NCBI GenBank assembly: GCA_002790195.1
Contig: PFUR01000072.1
Coordinates: 1 to 52,654, forward strand
Origin: Flavobacteriales bacterium CG_4_9_14_3_um_filter_40_17
GTDB lineage: Bacteria; Bacteroidota; Bacteroidia; Flavobacteriales; Flavobacteriaceae
DNA length: 52,654 bases
Direction: 5' to 3'
The notes below the pieces were generated by a model. The model saw only the letters and a program-made list of their open reading frames with translations, made no database searches and had not been told where the DNA came from. Each line of letters begins with the position of its first letter. Position 1 is the first letter of the stretch. A program made the position numbers and the translations under genes. This document shows positions 8,720 to 17,704 of the stretch, piece by piece.

Positions 8720-9409
8720 TTAATCAAACTCCAATTTTCCATAATAACCCATTTGCCGGACAATCCAATTTTTCCGATTCTCAATATAGGGAGTTGGCGG
8801 GTTGGCTCGGTATTTTCTGGGGTTGGGCAACACGGCAGCAAGTGCTGCAGCTTGTCCGGAAGTCAGTTTTTTGGCGCTTTTTTTAAACCAAAACTGTGAA
8901 GCCGCTTCTGCACCATATATACCTTTTCCCATCTCTATACTGTTTAAATAGACTTCAATGATGCGTTCTTTGCTCCAAAGTGTTTCTATCAAAAATGTGA
9001 AATAGACTTCCAAACCTTTTCTGACCCAACTTCGCTGTGGCCACAAAAAAACATTTTTGGCTGTTTGTTGGGAAATGGTGCTTGCACCTCGTTTTCTTTT
9101 GCTTATCTCGTTGTGCTTGATTGCCTTGTCGATGGCTACAAAATCAAAACCATTGTGCGTCATAAATTTTTGGTCTTCGCTGCAGATGACGGCAAGCGGT
9201 AGTTTGGCAGACATTTCGTCCAACGAAACCCAATCGTGTTTCCAGACTAATTTCTCGTCGTTGCTCCATTGTTGTGCCGTGCGGATAAACATCAGCGGGG
9301 TGAACGGCACGGGAACAAAACGAAAAAATATCACCATAAAAATGGAAATACCCAAAAACCAAAGCCCGAGCCTAAATAATTTTTTAAAAAACCATTTTAG
9401 TTGCTTCAT
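8720..9409 (-). CDS. mtgA: Monofunctional biosynthetic peptidoglycan transglycosylase
   Basis: Polymerises lipid II into glycan strands on the outer face of the cytoplasmic membrane. The 229-residue protein has one N-terminal membrane helix (about [16 protein letters not shown]). It then shows the GT51 motifs [13 protein letters not shown] (with the catalytic glutamate), [17 protein letters not shown], the [13 protein letters not shown] block and [24 protein letters not shown]. There is no transpeptidase domain, so it is the monofunctional form. The ATG at 9409 leaves a 10-base gap after the stop of the upstream oxidoreductase. Longer in-frame starts would run into that gene. Confidence 0.95.
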   Translation of the reverse strand: MKQLKWFFKKLFRLGLWFLGISIFMVIFFRFVPVPFTPLMFIRTAQQWSNDEKLVWKHDWVSLDEMSAKLPLAVICSEDQKFMTHNGFDFVAIDKAIKHNEISKRKRGASTISQQTAKNVFLWPQRSWVRKGLEVYFTFLIETLWSKERIIEVYLNSIEMGKGIYGAEAASQFWFKKSAKKLTSGQAAALAAVLPNPRKYRANPPTPYIENRKNWIVRQMGYYGKLEFD

Positions 9410-9419
9410 CTGTCGCTTT

Positions 9420-10541
9420 TTATTTGGTAAACTCTGCCAATTCCCTGCCCATTTCACTGCCCAGTGCCACACCCATCCCACCCATTCGGACTGCACAAAA
9501 AACACAGTCTGACACCGGTTTCACAATAGGCCATTTTTGCGCACCTACACCCATAATGCCACTCCAACGTTGTTCAACTTTAAATTTTCTGTCTGGCAGA
9601 ATCACTGTTTCCAGCAGTTCAACCAGCTGGTTTTGCACCAAAGCTGTTAAGCCAAAGGCTTGCGTCTCCTCTGTTGAGAAATCCAAATTTCTTCCTCCAC
9701 CAAACAAAATCCGGTTGCCAATGTTCCTGAAATAATAAAACCCTTTGTCGAGATGGAAGGTTCCTTTGATGTGCAAATGATCGATGGGTTCAGTAACCAA
9801 TACTTGCGCGCGAGCCGGTTTTACATCCAAGTTGAGTAGTTGGGCTGCGAATCCATTGGTGGCAACAAAGACATTTTTTGCACGAAGATTGATGTCTTGT
9901 TCCGTTTTTATTTCTACATATTTTGAAAAATCTTCCAGCGATGCAACGGAGATATTATTTAGGATCAGGATGTCTTCAGTTACAACTTTTTTGAGCAGGG
10001 ATTGCATCATTTTTCCAGTGTTAATCTGCGATTCAATCGGATTTAGAAAACCATCATTCAGAATATTTTTAAACTGGAATTTGTTGGGCACTTTCACAAA
10101 CGCATTGCTGTTAAAAATGGGATGCAGCAATTCGTTAATTTTTGAAAATTGATTATTACAGGCTAAAAAAGTTTCTGTATCCTTTTTTAAAAAATATTCG
10201 TAGCCACCATGATTTTTATAACCGATTTGTTTGTCTCCCAGCATTTCGCGCAGAAGCCTGATGCCTTCAAATCTTTTCTTGACCAACCGAAAAACCTCAT
10301 CTTCGGTATGTGTTTTCAAGTCTGAAATTAATTCGGACATGCTTCCAAAACAAGCAAAACCGGCATTTTTTGTACTGGCGCCATTGGGAAGTAAGCCGCG
10401 TTCCAAAACAATTATTTTGCTTTTTGGGTGTAGTTTTCTCAGATGAAGCGCACAGTTTAATCCTACTATCCCGCTTCCGACGACTGCAAAATCTACATTG
10501 TCGAACCATGTTTTAACCTCCCAATAACTAAAGTTGTGCAT
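9420..10541 (-). CDS. FAD-dependent oxidoreductase (D-amino-acid oxidase/glycine oxidase fold)
   Basis: A 373-residue flavoenzyme of the DAO family, which oxidises amine substrates with FAD. The Rossmann motif [15 protein letters not shown] is at about residues 20-34 and is followed by an acidic strand end (IIVLERG). Further family features are the [14 protein letters not shown] segment and the C-terminal [19 protein letters not shown], which contacts the flavin. The substrate cannot be told from sequence. It has no signal peptide. It ends 10 bases before mtgA on the same strand, so the two are probably co-transcribed although no functional link is evident. Confidence 0.88.
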   Translation of the reverse strand: MHNFSYWEVKTWFDNVDFAVVGSGIVGLNCALHLRKLHPKSKIIVLERGLLPNGASTKNAGFACFGSMSELISDLKTHTEDEVFRLVKKRFEGIRLLREMLGDKQIGYKNHGGYEYFLKKDTETFLACNNQFSKINELLHPIFNSNAFVKVPNKFQFKNILNDGFLNPIESQINTGKMMQSLLKKVVTEDILILNNISVASLEDFSKYVEIKTEQDINLRAKNVFVATNGFAAQLLNLDVKPARAQVLVTEPIDHLHIKGTFHLDKGFYYFRNIGNRILFGGGRNLDFSTEETQAFGLTALVQNQLVELLETVILPDRKFKVEQRWSGIMGVGAQKWPIVKPVSDCVFCAVRMGGMGVALGSEMGRELAEFTK

Positions 10542-10621
10542 ACAGTAAATTTCGGTATAAAGGTACTTTTTCTTTTGAAAAAATAACCTCTCTCTTGCTG
10601 AAAAATAATCACTTTATGACA

Positions 10622-10650
10622 TAAAAAAACCCCTCAAAACTTGAGAGGTT
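10622..10650 (-). terminator. Terminator of the marR-nitroreductase-yceI operon
   Basis: On the minus strand, AACCTCTCAA and TTGAGGGGTT form a 10-bp stem with one mismatch and a three-base loop, followed by seven T residues. It lies 30 bases after the yceI stop. Confidence 0.85.
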
Positions 10651-10679
10651 TCATTTAATAAAACCTAATAGCGAGTATA

Positions 10680-11252
10680 TTAGAACTCTAAATCTACAAC
10701 CAAATCAAATTCGTCGTAGATGGCTTTGTCACCGATGCTGTCGAAAAAGCTGGCAGAACCATATTTCAAACCGTAATCAGTCCGGTCGATTTTTAAGGTT
10801 GCAGTAGCTTTGCTGCCATAGATAGAAATGGGAAAACTTACAGATCTAGTCACATCTTTGATGGTCAAATCGGCAGTTGCTTCGTAAGAATTTTTTCCTT
10901 TGGCAACAATTCCGGTAAAGACTAATTTAGCTTCCGGATAGGCTTCTACCCCAAAAAAATCAGGTGATTTGAGATGCCCTTCCAATTTACCTTTGTATTC
11001 TCCGGTTAAGTCTTCACTGTTTAACGTGGTTATATCGGCAACAAACTCTCCACCAGTAAGTCTTCCGCTTTCAAAGAGCAAATGACCTGATTTCAAAGCG
11101 ACACTTCCATGGTGAGAGCCAGTGACTTTATAGCCTTTCCAGATGATTTTACTTTGTTCGAGTTTCACTTCTTTTTTTTCAATACCAATGGTAAAAGCGG
11201 ACACTGCTAACACCAACACGAGAGCCAAGCCTCCTTTGATAACATTTTTCAT
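10680..11252 (-). CDS. YceI family periplasmic lipid-binding protein
   Basis: A 190-residue secreted protein with a signal peptide (MKNVIKGGLALVLVLAVSAFTIG). YceI proteins form a lipocalin-like barrel that binds polyisoprenoid or similar amphiphiles. Family features seen are KIIWKGYKVTGSHHGSVALK near the N-terminus, the FVADITTLNSEDL strand, LKSPDFFGVEAYPEAKLVF, the TADLTIKDVTRSVSFP segment and IDRTDYGLKYGS. It is the third gene of a marR-nitroreductase-yceI operon, 42 bases after the nitroreductase, and is followed by a good terminator. The operon context suggests a role in response to redox-active or phenolic compounds (inference). Confidence 0.93.
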   Translation of the reverse strand: MKNVIKGGLALVLVLAVSAFTIGIEKKEVKLEQSKIIWKGYKVTGSHHGSVALKSGHLLFESGRLTGGEFVADITTLNSEDLTGEYKGKLEGHLKSPDFFGVEAYPEAKLVFTGIVAKGKNSYEATADLTIKDVTRSVSFPISIYGSKATATLKIDRTDYGLKYGSASFFDSIGDKAIYDEFDLVVDLEF

Positions 11253-11294
11253 AGAAAATTGAATTTTTAGGTTAGATAAATAAACAGATTAATA

Positions 11295-11948
11295 CTAAAT
11301 AGTCATAAACAATTCTTCTTTAGACTTCCGGACTTTGGCAAGGTTTAATGTCATGTCTTCAACCGATCGATAGCCTATAGCGGCAACTACCGCCGATGTC
11401 AGGCCTTGGGCTTTGAGGTTCAAAATATGGTCGTAAGCCTCCGGCTCAAAACCTTCAATCGGGCAAGTATCAATTTTTAGTTCGGCTGCCGAAGTTAAAA
11501 GAAATCCTAAAGCGATGTATGCTTGCTTGGCATTCCAAAATGCTTTGGCTTCGACAGGGACTTGACGAATGTTGGTTTTCATAAAAGTTCCGTATGAAGC
11601 TAAATTATCTACCGGGATATTCCGTGTTTTGGCGGTCAGCTCAATCAATGCATCCACATCTGCATCACCCACTTCGAGTTGATTGGCCAAAATCAGCAAG
11701 TGTGAAGCTTCTACGATTTGCGATTGTCCCCAAGAGTGCGGTTGCAATTGCTTTCTTACTTCCGGATTTTCAATGAAGATAAATTTGTAGGGTTGTAAGC
11801 CGTATGACGAAGCCGAAAGTTGAAGTGCTGTTTTGAGCAATTCCAAATCTTCGTTGGAAATTTTTTTGGCTGCATCAAATTTTTTGGTGGCATAGCGCCA
11901 TTGCAGGCTTTCGATAAGCGGATGGGTAATTTTTTCTTGTGTACTCAT
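11295..11948 (-). CDS. NAD(P)H-dependent FMN nitroreductase family oxidoreductase
   Basis: A 217-residue flavoprotein of the NfsB/NfnB group, which reduces quinones, nitroaromatics or similar acceptors. The N-terminal WRYATKKFDAAKKIS block holds the FMN-contacting arginine/lysine, followed by LQLSASSYGLQPYKFIFI. The segment CPIEGFEPEAYDHIL and the C-terminal KVRKSKEELFMTI are typical. It starts seven bases after the marR stop, so it is almost certainly regulated by that protein. It is followed by yceI. The physiological substrate is unknown. Confidence 0.92.
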   Translation of the reverse strand: MSTQEKITHPLIESLQWRYATKKFDAAKKISNEDLELLKTALQLSASSYGLQPYKFIFIENPEVRKQLQPHSWGQSQIVEASHLLILANQLEVGDADVDALIELTAKTRNIPVDNLASYGTFMKTNIRQVPVEAKAFWNAKQAYIALGFLLTSAAELKIDTCPIEGFEPEAYDHILNLKAQGLTSAVVAAIGYRSVEDMTLNLAKVRKSKEELFMTI

Positions 11949-11954
11949 AGCTAA

Positions 11955-12404
11955 TTATTGATTTGAAATGGGATTTTTTAAAGTATTTAATAAAAAGATA
12001 AAATTTTCGGCTTCAGCAAAGTTTAACGATTGAATAAAATTTTCTTCAAACTTAACTATCAGCGGATCTATCTGACGAAGCGTTTTGATGCCTTTTTCTG
12101 TGATGGTGATTTCAACTTTTCGCCGGTTAAAAGGACACGTTTTCCGATCGACCAAACCTTTTTTCAAAAGTTTTTCTACCAATCGGGTGGTATTGCTCAT
12201 TTTAGCAATCATACGATCTTGAATATCACACATGTTGGCTGGTTCACCCTTACGGCCTCTCAATATTCTCAACACATTAAACTGTTCGCTCGAAATATCA
12301 AAAGGTTTCAGCAATTCGTTGATTTTCTCAGACAACAGGTTGGCAGTTATTAACAGGTTAATTACCGCTTGTTTACCCCGAGATGTTTTGATAGTATCAG
12401 TCAT
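11955..12404 (-). CDS. MarR family transcriptional regulator
   Basis: A 149-residue winged-helix dimer, probably the repressor of its own operon with the nitroreductase and yceI. The recognition region is RMIAKMSNTTRLVEKLLKKGLVDRKTCPFNRRKVEITITEKG, given here in pieces: helix NTTRLVEKLL and wing CPFNRRKVEI. The ATG at 12404 is chosen because a longer reading frame would begin upstream of the promoter and read through the operator. Two perfect inverted repeats cover the start codon and the bases just upstream. A cysteine in the wing (KTCPFNRR) might sense oxidants, but that is inference. Confidence 0.93.
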   Translation of the reverse strand: MTDTIKTSRGKQAVINLLITANLLSEKINELLKPFDISSEQFNVLRILRGRKGEPANMCDIQDRMIAKMSNTTRLVEKLLKKGLVDRKTCPFNRRKVEITITEKGIKTLRQIDPLIVKFEENFIQSLNFAEAENFIFLLNTLKNPISNQ

Positions 12405-12435
12405 TGTTGTATAAACAATATTTGTATGAACAAAT
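12403..12435 (-). promoter_or_regulatory. Twin operator overlapping the marR start
   Basis: Two adjacent perfect inverted repeats: ATTGTT-N5-AACAAT (12403-12419) and ATTTGT-N4-ACAAAT (12420-12435). Read on the minus strand both contain TTGTTYATACAA, spaced by three bases. One covers the start codon and the other the predicted transcription start. Confidence 0.75.
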
Positions 12436-12460
12436 TTATTACAATAAACCAAACGAACAA
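12431..12460 (-). promoter_or_regulatory. Promoter of the marR operon
   Basis: Minus-strand TTG (12458-12460), 19-base spacer and TAAATTTG (12431-12438), an exact Bacteroidota consensus match. The -7 box overlaps the distal operator arm. Confidence 0.7.
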
Positions 12461-12550
12461 CAAGGTGTATTTTAAATTTTTGTTAAAAGTTTGGCTTTTT
12501 TATACCCGAAAGATTTTGTGAGCCATTGGGTATTGTTTATTTTTAATAAG

Positions 12551-13114
12551 TCAATCCCCCCCAATAATCTCGATAAAAATACCGTTCGGATCCTGGATCA
12601 ACACAAAAGTTTTTCCGTTTGGCAGTTTCATGGGCGTTGCACCAAGTGTTTTCACATTATGCGCTTTAAATCTTTTTAAAAAAGGCGCAACCGATTTGAC
12701 GAGTAAGGTGGTGTATTGCACCCCAACATCGTCCTGAATTCTTTTGGGAAAACCCTTCAAATGTATTGTGTCGAATACCACCAATTTCCATTCCGGCGCA
12801 GTAGGATTATCCTCCAGCTTGAGCGCGGACACCCTAAACGGTATGCTGTCTGAAAGCCCTGAATTATTGCCAAATTCAGCATCGATATCGAACTGGCGGC
12901 TGTCCACCATCCCAATCACGTTTTTGTAAAACGCCAATGACTCATCCAGATTTTTAACAACAATCCCGACCTGAAATGACGGAGATTCAAATTCTGAATT
13001 AGAGAGAGGCAAAGTGTCTGAGGTTTCTTCTTTATTTTCGCAGGAGGTTAGTCCCACCGTAACAAACAATAAAGAAACAATAGCACGCAAAGATGTCAAA
13101 AAATGGTTTTTCAT
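12551..13114 (-). CDS. VOC (glyoxalase/bleomycin-resistance fold) lipoprotein
   Basis: A 187-residue protein. The chosen ATG gives MKNHFLTSLRAIVSLLF followed by VTVGLTSC, a lipoprotein signal with lipobox LTSC. The mature part is one VOC domain: QVGIVVKNLDESLAFYKNVIGM near the start and LIQDPNGIFIEIIGG at the end, with FVLIQDPNG typical of the family. VOC enzymes bind a divalent metal through His/Glu residues, and here the C-terminal glutamate (FIEI) is present. An envelope-anchored VOC protein is less usual than a cytoplasmic one. The substrate is unknown. It runs away from pckG and is separated from the marR promoter by about 90 bases. Confidence 0.8.
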   Translation of the reverse strand: MKNHFLTSLRAIVSLLFVTVGLTSCENKEETSDTLPLSNSEFESPSFQVGIVVKNLDESLAFYKNVIGMVDSRQFDIDAEFGNNSGLSDSIPFRVSALKLEDNPTAPEWKLVVFDTIHLKGFPKRIQDDVGVQYTTLLVKSVAPFLKRFKAHNVKTLGATPMKLPNGKTFVLIQDPNGIFIEIIGGD

Positions 13115-13252
13115 GGGGTTCGTTTTTTGGTTAGGTGAAAAAATGCACCTAAATTTATGAAAATTTAAAAACCACCGCCCCAAAACACTGTTAAAAAATA
13201 AAATCGTCTCATTGAGTATGTTAAATTTAAAAATAAGCCTGTCAATCCTGCA

Positions 13253-13260
13253 TATATTTG
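13253..13260 (+). promoter_or_regulatory. Candidate -7 box for pckG
   Basis: TATATTTG matches the -7 consensus in the 289-base gap between the VOC gene and pckG. It would give a leader of about 135 bases. No -33 element is clear and nothing else is recognised in this gap. Confidence 0.3.
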
Positions 13261-13403
13261 AATTAATATAAACTCACTCTAACGTTGTAATTCAAAAACA
13301 GGGTTTTTGCAACTTCCTACAATGATTTTTGTCATATTTTACAGGGCTTTAGAGACGGAAATTTGTAATATGAAAAGTGAATTATTAACCAAAAATATAT
13401 AGT

Positions 13404-15254
13404 ATGTATAACGTAAAAGTTTCACCCTTGGGAATCATGGAAAACAAAAGTGCGATTGACAATTGGGTCAACGGAATCGCCGAACAATGCGGAGCCAAAA
13501 ACATTCATTGGTGCGATGGTTCTCAAAAAGAATATGACAATTTGTGCGATCTTTTGGTAAGAAAAGGAACGTTTATCAAATTAAATCAAGAAAAACGCCC
13601 CAACAGCTTTGCTTGTTTCAGCGACCCCAGCGATGTGGCGCGCGTAGAAGATAAAACCTTTATCTGTAGCCGCCGAAAAGAAGATGCCGGGCCTACCAAC
13701 AACTGGATGGCTCCTGAAGAAATGAAACACATCCTTAACAACCTGCTTACCGATTCGATGCAAGGCAGGACACTCTATGCAATCCCTTTTTGTATGGGGC
13801 CTTTGGGGTCTCCTTATGCGAGATATGGCGTACAGGTCACCGACTCAGAATATGTAGTTGTCAACATGAAAATCATGACCCGTATGGGCGATGAAGTGAT
13901 GCCCTACTTGCAGAGTGACAACTACGTAAAATGTATTCACACCATTGGCGCACCACTCAGACCTGGGCAAGAAGATGTCAAATGGCCTTGCAATCCGGAA
14001 ACCAAATACATATCCCACTTTCCGGAAGAACGCATGGTCATATCTTATGGCAGCGGCTACGGCGGTAACGCATTGATGGGGAAAAAATGCTTTGCTTTGC
14101 GCATTGCATCCGTGATGGCGCGGGAAGAAAATTGGCTGGCCGAGCACATGCTCATCATGGGGGTCGAATCGCCCGAAGGAGAAAAAACCTATCTGGGAGC
14201 AGCTTTCCCAAGTGCTTGTGGCAAAACAAATTTTGCTATGCTCATTCCACCCAAAGAAATGCAAGGGTGGAAAGTAACCACCATAGGCGATGATATTGCC
14301 TGGGTACACATCCGAAAAGACGGGAAATTAACTGCTATCAATCCTGAATCAGGCTACTTTGGCGTGGCACCGGGCACCAACTACGAGACCAATCCGAACG
14401 CGATGGAATCTATGAGAAAAAACACGATTTTCACCAATGTTGCTGTCACACCCGGTGGAGATGTTTGGTGGGAAGGCCTGACTCCACAACCACCCAAAAA
14501 CTTGATTGATTGGCATGGATTGCCTTGGGATCCAAAAAGCGGGAAACCAGCAGCCCACCCCAATTCCAGATTTACCGCACCTTCCTATCAAAATCCGGCT
14601 ATCGACAGCGAATGGGACAACCCGAATGGCGTGCAAATCGAAGGATTTATTTTTGGCGGGCGAAGGACAACCACCGTACCGTTAGTCTATCAGTCATTCA
14701 ACTGGAATTTTGGGGTTTATCTTGCTACCACCATGGGAAGTGAAACCACCGCGGCGGCCTTCGGAGAAGTCGGAAAAATTAGAAGAGACCCCTTTGCAAT
14801 GCTCCCTTTTATGGGCTACCACATCGGTGATTATGTCAATCATTGGTTGCAATTTGGCCGTGATTTACCGATGACACCTAGGATCTTTGGTGTAAATTGG
14901 TTTAGAAAAGATGAACATGGCAAATTCTTATGGCCTGGTTTTGGCGAAAATATGCGCGTACTCAAGTGGATTGTGCAACGCATCAAAGGCCAAAATTCTG
15001 CTATTGAAAGCCCAATCGGCTGGATGCCTACCTATAAAGATTTGGACTGGTCTGGATTGGAAAATTTCACCAAGGATGATTTTGCCAAAATCATGGAAAT
15101 AGATCGTGAACTTTGGAAAAAAGAATTATTATCACACGAAGAATTGTTTGAAAAAATGTATGATAAACTCCCGAAAGAATTCTTCTTCATGCGCGAGCTT
15201 CTACTTTCCTCTTTGTGGCGGTCACCCGAGCACTGGGGATTACAACCCGAATAA
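13404..15254 (+). CDS. pckG: Phosphoenolpyruvate carboxykinase (GTP)
   Basis: Converts oxaloacetate and GTP to phosphoenolpyruvate, GDP and CO2, the entry step of gluconeogenesis, or runs in reverse to fix CO2. The 616 residues match the GTP-dependent family, not the ATP-dependent one. Visible motifs are [11 protein letters not shown] near the start, the kinase-1a P-loop [30 protein letters not shown] with metal-binding aspartates, [18 protein letters not shown] and [21 protein letters not shown] second ATG at 13437 ([10 protein letters not shown]) is closer to the family's usual start and could be the true one. An inverted-repeat terminator follows. Confidence 0.95.
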   Translation: MYNVKVSPLGIMENKSAIDNWVNGIAEQCGAKNIHWCDGSQKEYDNLCDLLVRKGTFIKLNQEKRPNSFACFSDPSDVARVEDKTFICSRRKEDAGPTNNWMAPEEMKHILNNLLTDSMQGRTLYAIPFCMGPLGSPYARYGVQVTDSEYVVVNMKIMTRMGDEVMPYLQSDNYVKCIHTIGAPLRPGQEDVKWPCNPETKYISHFPEERMVISYGSGYGGNALMGKKCFALRIASVMAREENWLAEHMLIMGVESPEGEKTYLGAAFPSACGKTNFAMLIPPKEMQGWKVTTIGDDIAWVHIRKDGKLTAINPESGYFGVAPGTNYETNPNAMESMRKNTIFTNVAVTPGGDVWWEGLTPQPPKNLIDWHGLPWDPKSGKPAAHPNSRFTAPSYQNPAIDSEWDNPNGVQIEGFIFGGRRTTTVPLVYQSFNWNFGVYLATTMGSETTAAAFGEVGKIRRDPFAMLPFMGYHIGDYVNHWLQFGRDLPMTPRIFGVNWFRKDEHGKFLWPGFGENMRVLKWIVQRIKGQNSAIESPIGWMPTYKDLDWSGLENFTKDDFAKIMEIDRELWKKELLSHEELFEKMYDKLPKEFFFMRELLLSSLWRSPEHWGLQPE

Positions 15255-15279
15255 AATGACTCCCGCTAATTTTAAAAAC

Positions 15280-15316
15280 AAACGGCCTGTTTATACTGAT
15301 AGGCACAGGCCGTTTT
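15280..15316 (+). terminator. Hairpin after pckG
   Basis: An 11-bp perfect stem (AAACGGCCTGT at 15280-15290 with ACAGGCCGTTT at 15305-15315) with a 14-nt loop. The T run is short, so termination may be partial into the transporter gene 40 bases later. Confidence 0.65.
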
Positions 15317-15355
15317 GGCATAAAAACTGATTTTTAAAAATTATACATCGCTTAC

Positions 15356-17023
15356 ATGAATTGGTTTTTGGATTTGTTCCAGTCACAGAGCATTGCGCAG
15401 ACCGTAGTTGTCTATGGTTTGGCTATATCACTGGGAATTTGGTTTGGAAAAATTAAAATCTTCGGTATTTCGTTGGGTGTAACCTGGGTCTTGTTTGTCG
15501 GGATTATTTTCTCTGCCTTAGGATTGACAATCCATCTGGAGACCGAACATTTTTTGAAAGAATTCGGATTAGTCCTTTTTGTTTATGCCATCGGATTGTT
15601 GGTAGGCCCTGGCTTTTTCGTGTCGCTTAAAAAATCCGGATTGCCTTCCAATTTGATGGCAACAGCCATTGTAGGTCTCGGTTTTTGTATCACCTTGGTT
15701 TTGTTTTACCTGAGCAACACCGACATTTTTGTCATGACGGGAATCATGAGTGGAGCCGTTACCAACACCCCCGGACTGGGCGCGGCACAAGCCAGCTTGA
15801 GCAGCCTCAACCGTTTGGATGTAGATTCTTCCATGATCACACTGGCCTATGCCGTGGCTTATCCTTTTGGTGTTTTTGGCATCATAGCTTCCTTTTTGAT
15901 GTTAAAAAAAATCTTTAAAATAGATATAGAAAAAGAAAATGAACTTCATCGCAAACTGTCTTTTCTGAAAAAAGACAAAGTGGTGTCCGTTCACCTAACA
16001 GTTGAAAACAAGCAGTTGGATGGAAAACAACTACTCCAAATATTCGAAATGATAGAAGAACCCATTGTAGTTTCTCGGATGATGCACAAAGGTCAAATCA
16101 TCACACCTAAACCCAATCAGGTGGTGTCTGCAGGAGATACGCTTCTGATTGTCACCCAAAAAAACTTGCTATCCAAACTCAAATTGCTCATTGGAGACGA
16201 AAGTTCCATCAATCTTAAATCCGAGCCCGAAAGCAATTTGGTATCCAATGAAGTGGTGGTTACGCGCAAAGAAGTTACACACCACCGGATTGGTGGGATT
16301 CCCGAACTACACCAGCATCATTTCACGCTGGTAAGGGTAAAACGTGCCGGTATCGAAATGATTCCGCATGGCAATTTACATCTACAATTGGGTGACGTGG
16401 TGCGAGTCGTAGGAACGGAAAATGGCGTTAGCAGAATTACGGCGGCATTGGGGAATTCACTAAAAAAATTAGAAACCCCAGACTTAGCTCCTATTTTCTT
16501 TGGCATCGTGCTGGGCATTATTTTAGGAAGCATCCCTTTGTCTATCCCCAATATTCCAATACCCGTAAAAATTGGGATGGCTGGCGGGCCACTAATTGCC
16601 TCATTACTTCTGAGTCGATACGGAAATAAGCTGTATTTGAATAACTACACTACCTTTAGTGTTAACATGATGATGCGCGAACTGGGCATCGCTCTGTTCT
16701 TGGCTAGCGTTGGTTTAGGCAGCGGGCACAATCTGTTGAAAGCGTTTACGGAAAATTCGGGTTGGTATTGGATTTTTTTTGGAATGCTCATTACAATTAT
16801 TCCACTTCTAACAGTAGGATACATTGCCAAAAAATATTTTAAAAAGACCTTTTTTGAAGTCTGCGGTTTGTTGGCCGGAGCTTCCACAGATCCGCCTGCG
16901 CTTAATTTTGCTTTGAAAATGGCAGGGAACGATATTCCTTCTGCAACCTACGCCACCGTTTATCCCCTAACCATGATTTTGAGAATCATCGGGGCACAAT
17001 TGCTCATTTTAATGTTTGCCTGA
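15356..17023 (+). CDS. Putative transporter, AspT/YidE family with two RCK_C domains
   Basis: A 555-residue inner-membrane protein of the aspartate:alanine exchanger family. The first five or so helices include LVLFVYAIGLLVGPGFF and the repeat signature MSGAVTNTPGLGAAQ. A cytoplasmic central part carries two TrkA-C-like (RCK_C) domains, seen as LTVENKQLDGKQLL...VVSAGDTLLIVT and FTLVRVKRAGIEMIP...LGDVVRVVG. The second membrane half repeats the signature as LLAGASTDPPALNFA. Such domains usually sense nucleotides or ligands and gate transport. The substrate is unknown, though dicarboxylates or amino acids are typical. It sits 101 bases after pckG, which may reflect C4-acid metabolism (inference). 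Confidence 0.9.
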   Translation: MNWFLDLFQSQSIAQTVVVYGLAISLGIWFGKIKIFGISLGVTWVLFVGIIFSALGLTIHLETEHFLKEFGLVLFVYAIGLLVGPGFFVSLKKSGLPSNLMATAIVGLGFCITLVLFYLSNTDIFVMTGIMSGAVTNTPGLGAAQASLSSLNRLDVDSSMITLAYAVAYPFGVFGIIASFLMLKKIFKIDIEKENELHRKLSFLKKDKVVSVHLTVENKQLDGKQLLQIFEMIEEPIVVSRMMHKGQIITPKPNQVVSAGDTLLIVTQKNLLSKLKLLIGDESSINLKSEPESNLVSNEVVVTRKEVTHHRIGGIPELHQHHFTLVRVKRAGIEMIPHGNLHLQLGDVVRVVGTENGVSRITAALGNSLKKLETPDLAPIFFGIVLGIILGSIPLSIPNIPIPVKIGMAGGPLIASLLLSRYGNKLYLNNYTTFSVNMMMRELGIALFLASVGLGSGHNLLKAFTENSGWYWIFFGMLITIIPLLTVGYIAKKYFKKTFFEVCGLLAGASTDPPALNFALKMAGNDIPSATYATVYPLTMILRIIGAQLLILMFA

Positions 17024-17034
17024 GAAAAAAAGTC

Positions 17035-17128
17035 ACCCGTGAAAATTGTAACGGGCAATAAACAACCCGTCTGTAACTGACGGTATCTGACCGAAAGTTC
17101 GGGCGGGTAGGCAATGTCGGAAACGGGA
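17035..17128. repeat. Hairpin-rich intergenic repeat stretch
   Basis: Three small inverted repeats follow each other: CCCGT/ACGGG, CCGTC/GACGG and CCGAA/TTCGG. The stretch lies after the AspT-type transporter and before the heptamer array. It has no open frame and looks like decayed noncoding repeat DNA. Confidence 0.4.
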
Positions 17129-17150
17129 AGCATTTGTGGGAAGCAAACTT

Positions 17151-17206
17151 TTGACTTTAACCCTGAGTCTTGATTCCCGAGTCCTAAGCCCTGTTTCTTG
17201 TTTCAA
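17151..17206. repeat. Degenerate heptamer tandem array
   Basis: Eight consecutive seven-base units with a loose consensus GAGTCYT: TTGACTT, TAACCCT, GAGTCTT, GATTCCC, GAGTCCT, AAGCCCT, GTTTCTT, GTTTCAA. The fifth base of every unit is C. The array lies just upstream of the ArsR operator. Confidence 0.6.
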
Positions 17207-17238
17207 AAAAATCCCGACTTCATCATCAATGTTAAATT

Positions 17239-17262
17239 GTATTTAAGAATTTGCTTAAATAC
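17239..17262 (+). promoter_or_regulatory. ArsR-type operator
   Basis: Perfect 9-bp inverted repeat GTATTTAAG-N6-CTTAAATAC. The central bases contain the TTTG -33 element of the promoter, so a bound repressor would block RNA polymerase. Confidence 0.75.
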
Positions 17263-17280
17263 TAAGATTTTGTATATTTG
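17250..17280 (+). promoter_or_regulatory. Promoter of the arsR-merTP operon
   Basis: TTTG (17250-17253), a spacer of exactly 19 bases and TATATTTG (17273-17280). This is an ideal Bacteroidota promoter. The ATG at 17303 follows 22 bases after the -7 box. Confidence 0.8.
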
Positions 17281-17302
17281 CTCAGAAATTAATTTGTCTC
17301 AA

Positions 17303-17704
17303 ATGAGAGAAGCAGAAAAAGAACAAACGTGCATCCGGCTTTTTGCCGATCAGGTGCAAATTAGCGGATGCAAAGAAAAATTATTCTCAAACGCAGATAC
17401 ATTTTACCAATTGAGCAACTTATTGTCACTGGCAGGAAATGAAGTGCGGTTAAAAATCCTATTCTTGTTAGAAGAAGAGGGTGAACTTTGTCCCTGTGAC
17501 TTAGCCGACATTTTAGGAATGAGTGTTCCTGCCGTCTCACAACATTTGCGAAAACTTAAAGACGGAGGTGTGGTGGTTACCAGACGAGATGGACAGACTA
17601 TATTTTATTCGCTTAAATCCGAAAATTTAAATTTACTAAAACCACTTTTTAAACACATCGTTAATCAAAATTTGAATACAAAATCCCATGAACAAATCCT
17701 CTGA
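17303..17704 (+). CDS. ArsR/SmtB family metal-responsive repressor
   Basis: A 133-residue winged-helix repressor. The recognition region is MSVPAVSQHLRKLKDGGVVVTRRDGQTIFYSL. The preceding helix carries ELCPCDLADIL, the CxC metal(loid)-binding site of ArsR/CadC-type sensors. Two more cysteines near the N-terminus (residues about 8 and 20) could complete a Cys-rich site. The ATG at 17303 is chosen over an upstream frame extension because promoter and operator lie before it. Its 3' end overlaps merTP by 17 bases, which indicates translational coupling. It most likely represses the metal operon and is released by Hg(II) or a similar thiophilic ion (inference). Confidence 0.92.
   Translation: MREAEKEQTCIRLFADQVQISGCKEKLFSNADTFYQLSNLLSLAGNEVRLKILFLLEEEGELCPCDLADILGMSVPAVSQHLRKLKDGGVVVTRRDGQTIFYSLKSENLNLLKPLFKHIVNQNLNTKSHEQIL

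Noticed and set aside
9057-9512. Plus-strand frame of 151 codons
   Set aside because: Shadow of mtgA and the oxidoreductase 3' end; no domain or start support.
12405-12452. N-terminal extension of marR to 12452
   Set aside because: It would start upstream of the promoter -7 box and translate the operator; the ATG at 12404 fits the family.
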